This document shows positions 26,122 through 36,493 of a stretch of 64,000 bases of DNA, one piece after another; position 1 is the stretch's first letter; every line of letters starts with the position of its first letter. Origin of the DNA: Mycobacterium gordonae (GTDB taxonomy: Bacteria > Actinomycetota > Actinomycetes > Mycobacteriales > Mycobacteriaceae); contig NZ_LQOY01000012.1 of assembly GCF_002101675.1 (NCBI RefSeq), positions 23,362 through 87,361 of the forward strand, in the 5' to 3' direction. The notes below the pieces were generated by a model, which was given only the letters and a program-made list of their open reading frames with translations, ran no database searches and had not been told where the DNA came from. The translations under genes and the position numbers were made by a program.

Positions 26122-27438
26122 CTAACGCGAGGCCGCGGCGTTGGCCGCTGCCTGCGCCTGCTTCAGCAGCGCGGCGATATCGCCTCGGCCCAGGAACATT
26201 TCGTCGAAATACGGTTGCAGAGCCTCGTTGCCGGCGGCGAACCCGGCGCCGCCGGGGGCCGGGATCCGCGGGCCACGCATAACCGAGAAGAACGGGCCGA
26301 CATCGACGCCCCTGGCTTTCCAATACGCGAAGTAGCCGGGTTGCGCCGAGAGCACGGCCGGGATGGCGGCGCCTTCGCGACCCAGGTAGGCGTTGCCCTC
26401 ACTGCTGCCCATCCAGTTCAGCACCTGGCGCACCGCCTCGGGATGCTTCGACGCCGAATTGCCCGCTGCTGCAATGCCGTTGGTCACGCTGACGCGGCCC
26501 TTGGGCCCGCTCGGCATCATCGCCACTCCCCAGCGGAAGGTGGCGTCGCGCGCCACCGCGGCCAGGCTGTAGGTCCCGGACTGAAACAGCGCCATCTTGC
26601 CGGCCAGGAACTGGTTGCGGGAGAAGTCGCCGTTGTCGTTGGTGTCGGAAGCCGGCGGCGCGACATGGTCGCTGTTGATCAGACCGACAAGGTAACGGAA
26701 GGCCTGCAGCGCTTCGGGGTTGTCGAAGGCAAACTCGTTGCCGCGCTGGAACACTCCGCCGGCCGAACCGATGTAGTTGAGGTAGATGGCCTGCGGGTCG
26801 TTGGCGGCGTTGTATCCCCACTGGCGCACCCGCCGGGGCTCGAATTCCGTCGTGCCGGCCAGGTGTCCGTCGGCGTCGACGGTCAGCCGGGCCAACAGCG
26901 GCCGTAGCGTGTCGTCGCTGCCCGGGCTCCAGCGCAGGGTGTCCAGCGCGGCGGGATCCACGCCGGCGGCGGCCAGCAGGTCCGCGTTGTAGAACAGCGC
27001 GATGCCGGCATCGGTGAGTTGCGGTACCGCCCACAGCACGCCGTTGTGGGTGAACTGTTCGGTGACCGCCGGATCCCAACCCTGGTCCGGGCCGTCGATC
27101 TTGATCAGTCGGCCGCTGTCGGCGTACGCGTCGAGGTAGGCGTTGGACACCCAGAAGATGTCATCCGCGCTGCCGCCGGCCACGTCGGTGCGCAGGGTGT
27201 CGAAGTAGTTCGAGAACGCCACCATGTTGGTGCGCACTTCGATGTCGGGGTGCGTGCGCGTGAATGCCTGGAACGACTGCTGATACACCCGCGCGATCGG
27301 CTCAGCCCACAGTCGCACGGTCACCACGATCTTGCCGTTGTCTTCGGAGCGGCCCATCAGCATCGCCGTCGTCAGCAGTAACGCCGAAATCAAAGTGAGT
27401 GCGGCGGCGAACAGCGTCGAGAAGCGGGGGCGGTTCAC
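26122..27438 (-). CDS. uspC: Amino-sugar ABC importer, solute-binding protein UspC
   Basis: An exported, membrane-anchored binding protein of 438 residues (M. tuberculosis UspC is about 440). One N-terminal hydrophobic segment (LFAAALTLISALLLTTAML) is followed by a type I sugar-binding fold: VRLWAEPIARVYQQ, a DDIFWV segment, TDAGIALFYNADLLAAAG and a late VSVTNGIAAAGNSASKHPEA. UspC from M. tuberculosis is known to prefer amino sugars, so this protein may recycle peptidoglycan-derived sugars. GTG 27438 follows GGAGGCGCTCCT and is preferred over upstream in-frame starts. No ATPase is encoded here; a shared one elsewhere must drive the importer. Confidence 0.87.
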   Translation of the reverse strand: MNRPRFSTLFAAALTLISALLLTTAMLMGRSEDNGKIVVTVRLWAEPIARVYQQSFQAFTRTHPDIEVRTNMVAFSNYFDTLRTDVAGGSADDIFWVSNAYLDAYADSGRLIKIDGPDQGWDPAVTEQFTHNGVLWAVPQLTDAGIALFYNADLLAAAGVDPAALDTLRWSPGSDDTLRPLLARLTVDADGHLAGTTEFEPRRVRQWGYNAANDPQAIYLNYIGSAGGVFQRGNEFAFDNPEALQAFRYLVGLINSDHVAPPASDTNDNGDFSRNQFLAGKMALFQSGTYSLAAVARDATFRWGVAMMPSGPKGRVSVTNGIAAAGNSASKHPEAVRQVLNWMGSSEGNAYLGREGAAIPAVLSAQPGYFAYWKARGVDVGPFFSVMRGPRIPAPGGAGFAAGNEALQPYFDEMFLGRGDIAALLKQAQAAANAAASR

Positions 27439-27446
27439 AGGAGCGC

Positions 27447-27610
27447 CTCCCTCGCGCGCCGAGATTGCCGTGAGGGTCGTGAAACCGCGCACATCGCAGC
27501 CCTGGCCGCAATCTCAGCGCGGGGCCAGTTGGCTCCCCTCGCGCACCGAGATTGCCTTGGTGGTCGCGATCCTGCGAAATTCGCAGCCATGGCCGCAACC
27601 TCGACGCAGC
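27447..27610. repeat. Two tandem palindromic units between uspB and uspC
   Basis: Two diverged copies (27447-27522 and 27533-27610, 87-88 bases apart) each carry TCGCGC(G/A)CCGAGATTGCC on the left and a GGCCGCAA(T/C)CTC segment on the right. Left and right parts are mutually inverted, so each copy can form a hairpin. No protein is encoded. They separate two genes that would otherwise be almost contiguous. Confidence 0.75.
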
Positions 27611-27619
27611 AGCCTCGTG

Positions 27620-28441
27620 TCACTTGAGCCCCGACACCAGAATCGAGGACACGATGTGTCGCTGGAACGCCAGGAACAGCACGATCAGCGGCACGATCGC
27701 GACCGTCGTGGCCGCCATCACCAGCGTCCACTGCGAGTTGTACCGGGACTGCAGGTCCGCGGTGGCCACCGTCAGTACCCGCCACTTGCGGCCGCTGGTG
27801 ATCACCAAGGGCCACATGAAGTTGTTCCACTGCGAGACCACGGTGATCATCGTCAACGCGGCCAGTACCGGCTTGCTCGACGGCAGGATGACGTGCACCA
27901 GCACGTCGAGGGTGTTGGCGCCATCGAGGTGTGCGGCGTTGATCAGGTCCTCGGGAATCAGCCGAAAGTGCTCGCGCAGCAAAAAGATTGCATACGGCGA
28001 GCCGAACATGAACGGAATCACCAACGCCCAGAACGTGTTCCGTAGGCCCAGCTGAGCCATCATCAGATACAGCGGCACCACGGTCACGGTGCCCGGCACC
28101 ATCAACGTTGCGACATAGACCCAGAACAGGGCGTTGCGGCCGGGGAAGTGCAGTCGCGCGAACGCGTAACCCGCCAGCACCGAGAACGTCATCTGGCCCA
28201 ACAGGATCACCGCCGTCATCAGCGCGGTCACCGCCGCCGCGCGGCCGAAACCGGTGCCGACCAGGTCGGTGTAGTTCCTCAGGGTAGGCGGACGGGGCCA
28301 TTGCAGCGGGGAACCGGTGGCGAACTGGTGCTCGGAGGTGAATGAGGTGAGGAGCCCCAAAGCGAAGGGCGCCAGGGTGATCAGCGCGCCGGCGACCAGG
28401 CCCGCGTAGAGCAGTCCCAGCCGCGCCCTAGACGAGGTCAT
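27620..28441 (-). CDS. uspB: Amino-sugar ABC importer permease UspB
   Basis: A membrane permease of 273 residues with six hydrophobic helices, of the MalG/UgpE class. The cytoplasmic EAA loop that contacts the ATPase is seen as INAAHLDGANTLDVLVHVIL. It pairs with UspA, whose 3' end overlaps this gene by 14 bases, and with UspC downstream. Length and order match Rv2317. The gap to uspC is filled by palindromic repeats, which may alter the ratio of binding protein to permease. Confidence 0.9.
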   Translation of the reverse strand: MTSSRARLGLLYAGLVAGALITLAPFALGLLTSFTSEHQFATGSPLQWPRPPTLRNYTDLVGTGFGRAAAVTALMTAVILLGQMTFSVLAGYAFARLHFPGRNALFWVYVATLMVPGTVTVVPLYLMMAQLGLRNTFWALVIPFMFGSPYAIFLLREHFRLIPEDLINAAHLDGANTLDVLVHVILPSSKPVLAALTMITVVSQWNNFMWPLVITSGRKWRVLTVATADLQSRYNSQWTLVMAATTVAIVPLIVLFLAFQRHIVSSILVSGLK

Positions 28442-29300
28442 AGCTGATCCGCCGGCGGAAGTAGAGGTGCTGAACGAACGTGACGCCGACCAGGATCACG
28501 AACAACACGACGGCCATCACCGCGGCGCGCCCGATCGATGCCGCACCGAATGCCTCGGCGTAGATCTGGTGGGCCACCAGGTCGGTGCTGCCCTCTGGGC
28601 CGCCGCCGGTCAGTGCGTAGACCGTATCGAAAACCTGTGCCGTGCTGACGATCCCGGTGACCAGCACGAAGAACGTGGTGGGCCGCAGCATCGGCAGGGT
28701 GATGCGCCAGAACCGCTGCCACACGCCGGCCCCGTCGGTACGCGCGGCGTTGTGGACGTCCTCCGGAATGGCCAGCAGGCCCGCCAGAAAGGACAGCGAC
28801 ACGTACCCGACGTTGGTCCAGATGACCACCGCCGACACCATCGGCAGCGCCAGATCGGGGTTGGTCAGCCATTCGATCCGCCGGCCCAGCAGGGTGCTGA
28901 CGGCGCCGTCGGTGGGGGCCAGGATCCAGCGCCACAACACCGCGATCGCCAGCGGCGCGCAGATCCACGGCAGCACATACAGCGTCCGGAACAGTCCGCT
29001 GCCCGGAAGCCGGGGAGCCAGCAACAGGGCGGCCAGCAGCCCCAGCGCCGTCTGCGCCGGTACGACCAGCGCGACGAAGATCGCGGTCACCACCAGCGAG
29101 TCGCCGAAATCACCGTCGTGCAGCACCGAGCGCCAGTTGGCGAGCCCGACGTAGTGCAGTGGTCCCAGCAGGTCCCAGCGGTACAGGCTGAGCCAGATCA
29201 CCACCAGGATCGGCAGCAACAGGAATGCGACGACACCGAACAGGCTGGGCGCCAGCAGCGTGTAGGCCAGCGCGGTGGAACGGCGTGGCGCGTCGGGCAT
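28428..29300 (-). CDS. uspA: Amino-sugar ABC importer permease UspA
   Basis: A membrane permease of 290 residues (MalF/UgpA class). From ATG 29300 (MPDAPRRSTALAYTLL) it has six helices, and the EAA loop reads HNAARTDGAGVWQRFWRITL. It is first in the uspA-uspB-uspC operon, matching Rv2316. Longer in-frame starts would lie inside tldD and are rejected. The start is 33 bases from the divergent tldD start and there is no ribosome site, so the mRNA may be leaderless. Confidence 0.9.
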   Translation of the reverse strand: MPDAPRRSTALAYTLLAPSLFGVVAFLLLPILVVIWLSLYRWDLLGPLHYVGLANWRSVLHDGDFGDSLVVTAIFVALVVPAQTALGLLAALLLAPRLPGSGLFRTLYVLPWICAPLAIAVLWRWILAPTDGAVSTLLGRRIEWLTNPDLALPMVSAVVIWTNVGYVSLSFLAGLLAIPEDVHNAARTDGAGVWQRFWRITLPMLRPTTFFVLVTGIVSTAQVFDTVYALTGGGPEGSTDLVAHQIYAEAFGAASIGRAAVMAVVLFVILVGVTFVQHLYFRRRISYDLV

Positions 29301-29333
29301 GAATGTATTAAAGCCGGTCGTTACGGTGTACCC
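29301..29333. promoter_or_regulatory. Short divergent promoter, uspA / tldD
   Basis: Only 33 bases separate the two divergent start codons. No Shine-Dalgarno is visible on either side. AT-rich hexamers a few bases before each start (TTTAAT for uspA, TACGGT for tldD) would fit leaderless transcription in both directions, with the -35 elements lying inside the opposite gene. This is inferred from spacing. Confidence 0.4.
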
Positions 29334-30851
29334 GTGACAGCGAACCGGGGAATCGACGCCGACTTCCTTGACCTGCCGCGACGTCAGTTGGCGGACGCCG
29401 CGTTGGCCGCGGCCAAGGCGGCCGGGGCCAGTTATGCGGACCTGCGGATTCACCGCATCACCACCGAAATAGTCCAGCTGCGCGACGGTGAACTCGAGAC
29501 CGCCGTGCTGACCCGCGACGTCGGGCTGGCGGTCCGGGTGATCGTCGCGGGCACCTGGGGCTTCGCCTCCCATGCCGAGTTGTCGCCGGATGTGGCGGCC
29601 CGAACCGCGCGCCACGCCGTCCAGGTGGCCACCTTGCTGGCGGCGCTGAACAACGAACAGGTCAGGCTCGCACCCGAGCCGGTGTACCCCGACGTGATGT
29701 GGGCTTCGGACTATCAGGTCGACCCGTTCGGCGTCCCGGCGTCCGAGAAAATCAGCGTGCTGGGGGACTACTCGCGGCGGCTACTGGACGCCGACGGCGT
29801 CGACCACGTGTCGGCCACCCTCAACGCCGCCAAAGAGCAGACCTTCTACGCCGACACTTTCGGCTCCTCCATCACCCAGCAGCGGGTCCGGCTGCAACCG
29901 CAGCTCGAGGCGGTGACCGTCGACACCAAGGCGGGCAACTTCGAGTCGATGCGCACGCTGGTGCCACCCGCGGCGCGGGGCTGGGAACTGGTGGCCGGCG
30001 ACGACATCTGGAACTGGTCCGCCGAGCTCGCGGAGCTGCCCGACCTGCTCTATGAGAAGGTGCACGCGCCGTCGGTGGTGCCGGGCCCGACGGACCTGGT
30101 GATCGACCCCAGCAACCTGTGGCTGACCATCCACGAATCCATCGGCCACGCAACCGAATACGACCGCGCGATCGGTTACGAGGCTGCCTACGCCGGGACG
30201 TCGTTCGCCACTCCGGACAAGCTGGGCACCATGCAGTACGGCTCGCCGGTGATGAACGTGACCGCCGACCGCACCGTCGACTTCGGATTGGCCACCGTCG
30301 GTTACGACGACGAAGGAGTGGCCGCGCAGAGCTGGGACCTGGTCCGCGACGGGGTGTTCGTCGGCTACCAACTCGACCGGGTGTTCGCGCCGCGACTCGG
30401 GCAGCCCCGCTCCAACGGGTGCTCGTACGCCGACTCGGCCCACCACGTGCCGATTCAGCGGATGGCCAACGTGTCGCTGCAGCCGGGGCCGGAGGATCTG
30501 CGCACCGAGGATCTGATCAGCCGGATCGACGACGGCATCTACATCGTCGGCGACAAATCGTGGTCGATTGACATGCAGCGCTACAACTTTCAATTCACCG
30601 GGCAGCGTTTCTACCGCATCCGCGACGGCCGCCTCTACGGGCAGTTGCGCGACGTGGCCTACCAGGCGACCACCACCGACTTCTGGAATGCGATGGAGGC
30701 CGTCGGTGGCCGGTCGACGTGGCGACTGGGCGGCGCGCTCAACTGCGGCAAGGCGCAACCAGGTCAGGTGGCCCCGGTCAGCCACGGCTGCCCGTCGGCG
30801 TTGTTCCGCGGCATCAATGTGCTCAACACCCGGACCGAGGGCGGCCGATGA
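29334..30851 (+). CDS. tldD: TldD-family metalloprotease
   Basis: A cytoplasmic peptidase subunit of 505 residues. The zinc motif HExxxH is seen as HESIGH (near residue 265) in LTIHESIGHATEYDRA, followed by glycine-rich TldD segments. TldD and TldE form a barrel-shaped heterodimer that degrades short or modified peptides, as in microcin B17 maturation. GTG 29334 gives MTANRGIDADFLDLPRR. The gene overlaps tldE by four bases (ATGA). It matches Rv2315c. No peptide substrate gene is evident nearby. Confidence 0.9.
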   Translation: MTANRGIDADFLDLPRRQLADAALAAAKAAGASYADLRIHRITTEIVQLRDGELETAVLTRDVGLAVRVIVAGTWGFASHAELSPDVAARTARHAVQVATLLAALNNEQVRLAPEPVYPDVMWASDYQVDPFGVPASEKISVLGDYSRRLLDADGVDHVSATLNAAKEQTFYADTFGSSITQQRVRLQPQLEAVTVDTKAGNFESMRTLVPPAARGWELVAGDDIWNWSAELAELPDLLYEKVHAPSVVPGPTDLVIDPSNLWLTIHESIGHATEYDRAIGYEAAYAGTSFATPDKLGTMQYGSPVMNVTADRTVDFGLATVGYDDEGVAAQSWDLVRDGVFVGYQLDRVFAPRLGQPRSNGCSYADSAHHVPIQRMANVSLQPGPEDLRTEDLISRIDDGIYIVGDKSWSIDMQRYNFQFTGQRFYRIRDGRLYGQLRDVAYQATTTDFWNAMEAVGGRSTWRLGGALNCGKAQPGQVAPVSHGCPSALFRGINVLNTRTEGGR

Positions 30852-32221
30852 TCACACCTCAGCACGTCGTCAACATCGTCCTGGACGAGGCCGCCAAGAT
30901 CGGACGTGCGGACGAGACCATGGTGCTGGTCACCGACACGGTCGAGGCGTCGCTGCGCTGGGCGAACAGCACGATGACCACCAACGGCGTCGCGGTAAGC
31001 CGTAGTGTGGCGGTGATTTCCATTGTCCGGCAAGGCGATAGCGCGTATGTCGGCACGGTGGTCACGGGCGAGTCGGACCCGACGGTGTTGCCACAGCTGG
31101 TGGCGTCATCTCAGGATGCCGCGCGCTCCGCGCCGGAGGCCGGGGACGCGGCGCCGCTGCTCGATGGTTCCGGGGAGCCCGCCGACTGGGATGCGCCGGT
31201 GCCCGGCACCGGCGTCGGTGTATTCACCGGCCTCAGCGGTCCGCTGTGCACCGGGTTCCGTGGCGGCGATCGGCTGTACGGCTATGCCCACCACAATGTT
31301 TCGACGACATTCCTGGCGTCGTCCACCGGGCTGCGACGGCGCTACACCCAGCCGTCCGGCGCGATCGAGGTCAACGCCAAGCGCGGTGACGCCAGCGCCT
31401 GGGCCGGCATCGGCACCTCCACGTTCATTGACGTGCCGATCGATTCGCTGCTCTCGGAGCTTTCGACGCGATTGGACTGGGCGTCGCGGACGGTGGAACT
31501 GCCGGCCGGCCGTTACGAGACGATCATGCCGCCCTCGGCGGTCGCCGACCTGATGATCTACCTGGCCTGGAAGATGTCCGGCCGCGGCGCTCAGGAAGGC
31601 CGCACCGCGCTGTCGGCGCCCGGCGGCGGGACCCGGGTGGGGGAGCGGCTCACGGATCTGCCCCTGACGATGTTCTCCGATCCGATGGCTCCCGGCCTGG
31701 CGTGCACGCCGTTCGTCGCGGTGAGCAACTCCTCAGAGACGATGTCGGTCTTCGACAACGGCATGGAGATCAACCAGGTCGAGTGGATCCGCGACGGAGT
31801 GATCAACGCGCTGGCCTATCCGCGTGCCACCGCAGCGCGATTCGACGCCCCGGTGGCGGTGGCCGGCGACAACATCGTCATGACGGGCGGATCGGCAGAA
31901 CTGGCCGACATGATCGCGGCCACCGAGCGGGGACTGCTGCTGACCACGTTGTGGTACATCCGCGAGGTCGACCCCACCACGTTGCTGTTGACGGGTCTGA
32001 CGCGCGACGGGGTGTACCTGATCGAGGACGGCGAGGTGACCGGCGCGGTCAACAACTTCCGGTTCAACGAAAGCCCACTGGATCTGTTGCGGCGGGCGAC
32101 CGAGGCCGGCGTCAGCGAGAAGACGCTGCCGCGTGAGATGGGCGACTGGGCCACCCGGGCGGCCATGCCGTCGTTACGGATCCCCGACTTCCATATGTCC
32201 TCGGTGAGCCAGGCGCAGTAG
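30848..32221 (+). CDS. tldE: TldE/PmbA-family non-catalytic partner
   Basis: The partner of TldD, 457 residues, the same length as Rv2314c. The start [19 protein letters not shown] is set by the ATGA overlap with tldD. It keeps the TldE fold ([40 protein letters not shown]) but lacks an HExxxH motif, as expected for the subunit without the metal site. It probably shapes the access channel of the protease. An AhpD-like gene follows 10 bases later. Confidence 0.88.
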   Translation: MITPQHVVNIVLDEAAKIGRADETMVLVTDTVEASLRWANSTMTTNGVAVSRSVAVISIVRQGDSAYVGTVVTGESDPTVLPQLVASSQDAARSAPEAGDAAPLLDGSGEPADWDAPVPGTGVGVFTGLSGPLCTGFRGGDRLYGYAHHNVSTTFLASSTGLRRRYTQPSGAIEVNAKRGDASAWAGIGTSTFIDVPIDSLLSELSTRLDWASRTVELPAGRYETIMPPSAVADLMIYLAWKMSGRGAQEGRTALSAPGGGTRVGERLTDLPLTMFSDPMAPGLACTPFVAVSNSSETMSVFDNGMEINQVEWIRDGVINALAYPRATAARFDAPVAVAGDNIVMTGGSAELADMIAATERGLLLTTLWYIREVDPTTLLLTGLTRDGVYLIEDGEVTGAVNNFRFNESPLDLLRRATEAGVSEKTLPREMGDWATRAAMPSLRIPDFHMSSVSQAQ

Positions 32222-32231
32222 CGTACGAAAG

Positions 32232-33071
32232 ATGCCGCTTCCCGCTGACCAGCTGACGAAACTGGTCGCGTACTCCGACGGGCGTATGTCGGGGCTGGTG
32301 CGCCGGGTGTGCGCGCAGACCATGTCGCTGCCGCCGTTGCCCAACCCGGTTACGGTCGGTGAGCCCGAGTCCGAGTCCGAAACCGTCGTCGCCGAGTTCG
32401 CCGAGCAGTTCAGCGCCGACGTGTCGGCGATCACCGGCGAACAACGCTCGCGTTTGTCCAAGTATTTGGGCGGCAACACCTTTCGAGTCGTCATCGGGAT
32501 GTTCATCGCCGACTTCGTGCCGCGGGTACGGGCCGGGTTCGAGGCGCTGGGCGTCGGCTCGGAATATCTCGGTTGGGTGGACGGGCCGATCGCGTGGGAC
32601 GACGGGCGTGATCCCTCGGATGAGTTGTTCAGTCGATTCCTGCCCCGGGTGGCCCGCGAGCGCGCCGTCGACCCGATCACCTCGGAGCTGGTGCGACTGC
32701 GCGGCGCGGCCGCGCACAACTGCCGGCTGTGCAAGTCGCTGCGCGAAGGGCATGCCCTGGACGCGGGTGGCAACGAGGGGCTGTACGACGAGATTGCCCA
32801 GTTCGAGAACTCGGTTGTGCTCGATGCACGCGCAAAGGCAGCGCTGCGGTATGCGGATGCGTTAATTTGGACGCCTGCGCACCTCGCCGTCGACGATGCC
32901 GCCGAGGTGCGCTCCCGGTTCTCGCCGGAGGAAGCCGTCGAGTTGACGTTCGACATCATGCGCAATGCCAGCAACAAGATCGCCGTGTCGTTGGGTGCCG
33001 ACGCGGCGCGCGTGGAGTCGGGGACCGAGCGGTATCTGATCGATGTCGATGGTCAGACGGTATTCAGCTGA
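32232..33071 (+). CDS. Carboxymuconolactone decarboxylase / AhpD-like protein
   Basis: A protein of 279 residues with an AhpD-type redox motif CRLC in [20 protein letters not shown], inside a helical CMD fold (about 145-260). The first half has no recognised domain. AhpD-like proteins use the CxxC pair as thiol peroxidase or reductase partners. It corresponds in position to Rv2313c and probably belongs to the tldD-tldE transcript. Its 3' end overlaps the convergent P-type ATPase gene by eight bases. The substrate is unknown. Confidence 0.78.
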   Translation: MPLPADQLTKLVAYSDGRMSGLVRRVCAQTMSLPPLPNPVTVGEPESESETVVAEFAEQFSADVSAITGEQRSRLSKYLGGNTFRVVIGMFIADFVPRVRAGFEALGVGSEYLGWVDGPIAWDDGRDPSDELFSRFLPRVARERAVDPITSELVRLRGAAAHNCRLCKSLREGHALDAGGNEGLYDEIAQFENSVVLDARAKAALRYADALIWTPAHLAVDDAAEVRSRFSPEEAVELTFDIMRNASNKIAVSLGADAARVESGTERYLIDVDGQTVFS

Positions 33072-35619
33072 CCCGCGCTCGAAGCCGTTTGTCCAGCGCG
33101 TCGACGCCGAGCAGCACCGGTATCGAAGCCAGCGCCACCGCCCAGCCCCATAACGGCGGATTCCACTGACCCAGCAACCGCGCGACCGGTGGTACCCACA
33201 GTTCGAGCAGCGAGATCGCCAGCCCGATCAGTGCCGCGGGTACCAAGAGCCGGTTGGTGAACCAGCCCAGCGCTCCCGGCCAGCGGGAGGACGATCGGCA
33301 GGCGAAGACGTTGGCCGTCTGGGCCAGCACGACGGTGATGAAGGCCGCGCCGGACGCCGCTGCCAGCGCGTGTCCGGTCGGGAACGGATCCCCGGGGCGC
33401 CAGCCGAGCGCGAGGAGGGACACGACGAAGGCTGCGAGCGAGAGAACCGCTTCCAGCGGTCCCAGCAAGCCGAAGGCCCGGCGCAGCACGGTGCGATTCA
33501 TCAGCCGGCCGTGCACCGGAGGCCCCTCCAGCAGGTGCTGAGCGGGTGGCTCCGCGCCGAGCGCGACCGCCGACAGGGTGTCGGTGCCGAGATCCAGCGC
33601 GATGATCTGCAAGACACCGAGCGCGAGCGGGAAGTAGCCGCCCGAGAGCGCCCACACGAGGAACGGCGCCAACTCGGCGACGTTGTCGGTGAGGTGGTAG
33701 GTCAGGAAACGGCGGATGTTGACGAAGGTTGCGCGCCCCTGCTCGATGCCGGCCACGATGCCCGCGAAGGAGTCGTCGAGCAGTACCAGATCGGCTGCCG
33801 CGCGGGCGACGTCGGTGCCGGAAAGGCCCATCGCCACGCCAATATCGGACTCGTGCAGCGCGGGCGCGTCGTTGACCCCGTCTCCCGTCATCGCCACCAC
33901 GTGGCCGCGGGAGCGCAGCGCGCGGGCGATGCGCAGTTTGTCCTCCGGCGATACCCGGGCGATGACGACGCCGTCGTGGTCGATCAGCGCGGCCAACTGC
34001 GGCTGATCCTCGGGGAGGTCGGTACCGGACAGCACCGGCGAGTCGGGGAACCGCAGCCCCACCTCGTCGGCGATCGCGGTCGCGGTGGCTGGATGGTCAC
34101 CGGTCACCATCGCCACTTTCACCCCGGCCGTCCGGCAGGCCTGAAGTGATTCGGAGACGTCGTCGCGCGGCGGGTCCTGCAGTGCGACCAGGCCGAGCAG
34201 GCGCAAGTCCTGTTCGCAGTCCGTCTGATTGCGGGGCGTGCGGCCGTTTCGCGGGCCGGCGGCGATGGCGAGCACCCGCAGCCCGCGGGCGGTGAGGGCC
34301 TCCATCGCCCGGTGCGGCTCGGGATCGTCACCGCACAGCGGAAGGACGGCGTCCGGCGCGCCTTTGATGACGATCTCGTCGGCCAGCACCACCGCCATCC
34401 GGCGCAGCCGGGGGTCGAAGGGGAACCGCAGTTGCACGGGGCCGGTGCGACGGTCCGCGCCGGTGTCGACACCCAGGCGGCGGGCGAGGGTGTCCAGGGC
34501 CGCCTCCATCGGATCGCCGTGCGCCCGCCACTGTCCTTGTACTTCTTCGGCGTAGCCGGTGGAGCAGCGTTCGGCGGCCAGGGCGAGTTCGCGGGCGGCG
34601 TCTGTTGCGGTGGGGGAGGACGGCGTGAGGGTGGCCGTGGGGCCGTAGCCGGCGCCGTCGATGCTCACTGTGCCGGCGGGCGTCCAGGCTTCGACGACGG
34701 TCATCTGGTTACGGGTGAGGGTGCCCGTCTTGTCGGTGCAGATGAAGGTGGTCGAGCCGAGCGTTTCGACCGCCTCGAGGTTGCGCACCAGGATCTGCCG
34801 CTTGGCCATCTGCTCCGAACCCCAGGCCAGCGACAGCGTGACCGTCGGCAGCAGGGCCTCGGGGACCAGGGCGACCGTGACACCGATCGCGAACACGAAC
34901 GCCTGCTGGACCGGGTTGCCGATCAGCAGGGAAAGCAGCAGGAACAGCACGCCGACGCTGACCGAGATCGCGGCGGTGAGACGCACGACGCCGTTGAGGC
35001 CGCGGGTCAGGGGAGTGTCGGGCTTGGTGGTCGACGTCGACAGCCGCGCGATCCCGGCCAGCCGTGTGTGCTGGCCGATCGCGGTGACCTCGGCGCGAGA
35101 GTCGCCCTCGACGACGAAGGTGCCGGCAAAGAGCGCCTCGCCTTCGGCCACCGAGTTGGCCTGGCTTTCGCCGGTGAGCATCGAGGAGTCGACGAGCAAC
35201 CGATTCTCGGCCAGCACGGTTGCGTCGGCGGGCACCCGGTCACCGCTTTCCAGCAGCAGCACGTCGCCGACGACCACGTCCTCGGCCTCGATCAGCCGCC
35301 GGCGGCCGTCGCGGAAGACTGTGACGCGGGTGGGCAGCATCTCCTGCAGCCGGTCGGCGGCGCGATCGGCCCGAGCCTGCTGGATGAGGGCGAAGACGCC
35401 GTTGAGCACGATCACCGCGATGATCGCGATGCTGAGTTGCGGGAGCTTGGCGAAGAAGGCCAGTGCCGCGGCCGTCCACAGCAGTAAGGCGAAGAAGTGC
35501 GTCAGCTCGCCCAGCATGCGGCGCAAGACCGATGGACGCTTCGCCGCGGGCAAGGTGTTGGCCCCGTCCCGCGCGCGGCGCTCGGTGGCTTCCGACGTGG
35601 TCAGCCCTGGTGCCGTCAC
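33064..35619 (-). CDS. Cation-transporting P-type ATPase (P2-like)
   Basis: A membrane pump of 851 residues. The phosphorylation motif is [10 protein letters not shown], the actuator motif is LTGESQ, and the hinge is [20 protein letters not shown]. The key membrane helix reads [17 protein letters not shown], a P2-type PE-L-P pattern. The C-terminus has four more helices. The layout is that of Ca2+/Na+/Mg2+-type pumps rather than heavy-metal P1B pumps, since no N-terminal metal domain or CPC motif is present. The ion cannot be fixed from these motifs. The start is GTG 35619, and there is no operon partner. Confidence 0.87.
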   Translation of the reverse strand: MTAPGLTTSEATERRARDGANTLPAAKRPSVLRRMLGELTHFFALLLWTAAALAFFAKLPQLSIAIIAVIVLNGVFALIQQARADRAADRLQEMLPTRVTVFRDGRRRLIEAEDVVVGDVLLLESGDRVPADATVLAENRLLVDSSMLTGESQANSVAEGEALFAGTFVVEGDSRAEVTAIGQHTRLAGIARLSTSTTKPDTPLTRGLNGVVRLTAAISVSVGVLFLLLSLLIGNPVQQAFVFAIGVTVALVPEALLPTVTLSLAWGSEQMAKRQILVRNLEAVETLGSTTFICTDKTGTLTRNQMTVVEAWTPAGTVSIDGAGYGPTATLTPSSPTATDAARELALAAERCSTGYAEEVQGQWRAHGDPMEAALDTLARRLGVDTGADRRTGPVQLRFPFDPRLRRMAVVLADEIVIKGAPDAVLPLCGDDPEPHRAMEALTARGLRVLAIAAGPRNGRTPRNQTDCEQDLRLLGLVALQDPPRDDVSESLQACRTAGVKVAMVTGDHPATATAIADEVGLRFPDSPVLSGTDLPEDQPQLAALIDHDGVVIARVSPEDKLRIARALRSRGHVVAMTGDGVNDAPALHESDIGVAMGLSGTDVARAAADLVLLDDSFAGIVAGIEQGRATFVNIRRFLTYHLTDNVAELAPFLVWALSGGYFPLALGVLQIIALDLGTDTLSAVALGAEPPAQHLLEGPPVHGRLMNRTVLRRAFGLLGPLEAVLSLAAFVVSLLALGWRPGDPFPTGHALAAASGAAFITVVLAQTANVFACRSSSRWPGALGWFTNRLLVPAALIGLAISLLELWVPPVARLLGQWNPPLWGWAVALASIPVLLGVDALDKRLRARVS

Positions 35620-35712
35620 ACCCGCTATGTTCTCACCCGCGCGCAGTTGCTGCCTGACTCGTTCGCGGTATCGTGAGCAAACAAATCAAGATCGCAGCAG
35701 CAGCGGGGAGTC

Positions 35713-36465
35713 ATGGCGGTTAGAGCGGTTTTCGCCATCATGTTGGTCGCGGTATTCGCTATGACCGGTTGTTCTGGATCCGGCGGCAAGCCGGCGCGGC
35801 AAACCCCGACCGGGCACGACAACCCGTCGCGGCTACCGCCGATCTATCCCGGCACCACGGTGTCGTTTCCGCCGTCCACGTCTTCGTCATCGTCGTCTGT
35901 TACGACTCCGTCTTCGTCGGCTCCGGTTGCCCGGACCATCCCGGGGGACGGAACGTTTCGCACGGGCGTGGATCTGGTGCCCGGTGTGTATCGATCCCAG
36001 GGTGGTGACTCCTGCTATTGGGAGCGGCTGCGCGGCTTCGGTGGGCAGACCGCCGACATCATCGCCAATGGGGCGGGGATTCTGCCGCAGACGGTGACGA
36101 TCGCGCCGACGGACGCCGGGTTCCGGTCGCAGGGCTGCGCGCCGTGGACGCTGGTGACGGACGGTTTGACGACGACGACGACGACCACGTCGGTGGCGTT
36201 GCCGGCGGGGGCGCAGGCGTGCCCGCCGACGTCGGGGCCATCCGGTGGGTTTGCGCACTCCGCGGTCGGATCGGCGGACACGTCGTGCCCGTTTGCCGAG
36301 CAGGTGCGGGTCGCCTACGGCGCTGGTGGACCTGCCAGTGTGACGCCGCGTCAGGTGGAAGCCGACAGCCCGGTGACCGGTCAGCACTACACCATGACGT
36401 GTGCGGCCAACGGCTCGATGGTGGTGTGCAACGGCGGCAACGGCGCTGTTGTGTACGTGTATTGA
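35713..36465 (+). CDS. Serine/threonine-rich lipoprotein
   Basis: A secreted lipoprotein of 250 residues. The signal peptide ends in the lipobox MTGC (Cys20). A low-complexity Ser/Thr/Pro linker (about 50-75, with a run of six serines) could be mannosylated. A small domain beginning DGTFRTGVDLVPGVYRSQGG and containing CYWERL follows; this GxYxS pattern recurs in actinobacterial exported proteins. A second low-complexity segment holds six threonines encoded by an ACG microsatellite near 36168-36186. Paired cysteines in the C-terminal part suggest disulfides. The function is unknown. Confidence 0.82.
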   Translation: MAVRAVFAIMLVAVFAMTGCSGSGGKPARQTPTGHDNPSRLPPIYPGTTVSFPPSTSSSSSSVTTPSSSAPVARTIPGDGTFRTGVDLVPGVYRSQGGDSCYWERLRGFGGQTADIIANGAGILPQTVTIAPTDAGFRSQGCAPWTLVTDGLTTTTTTTSVALPAGAQACPPTSGPSGGFAHSAVGSADTSCPFAEQVRVAYGAGGPASVTPRQVEADSPVTGQHYTMTCAANGSMVVCNGGNGAVVYVY

Positions 36466-36493
36466 GTTGCGTCTTGGTGGGTACCGTTCCTGC

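Noticed and set aside
28467..29333. N-terminal extension of the tldD frame back to 28467
   Set aside because: The extension is antisense to uspA and has shadow-frame composition. GTG 29334 matches the family length.
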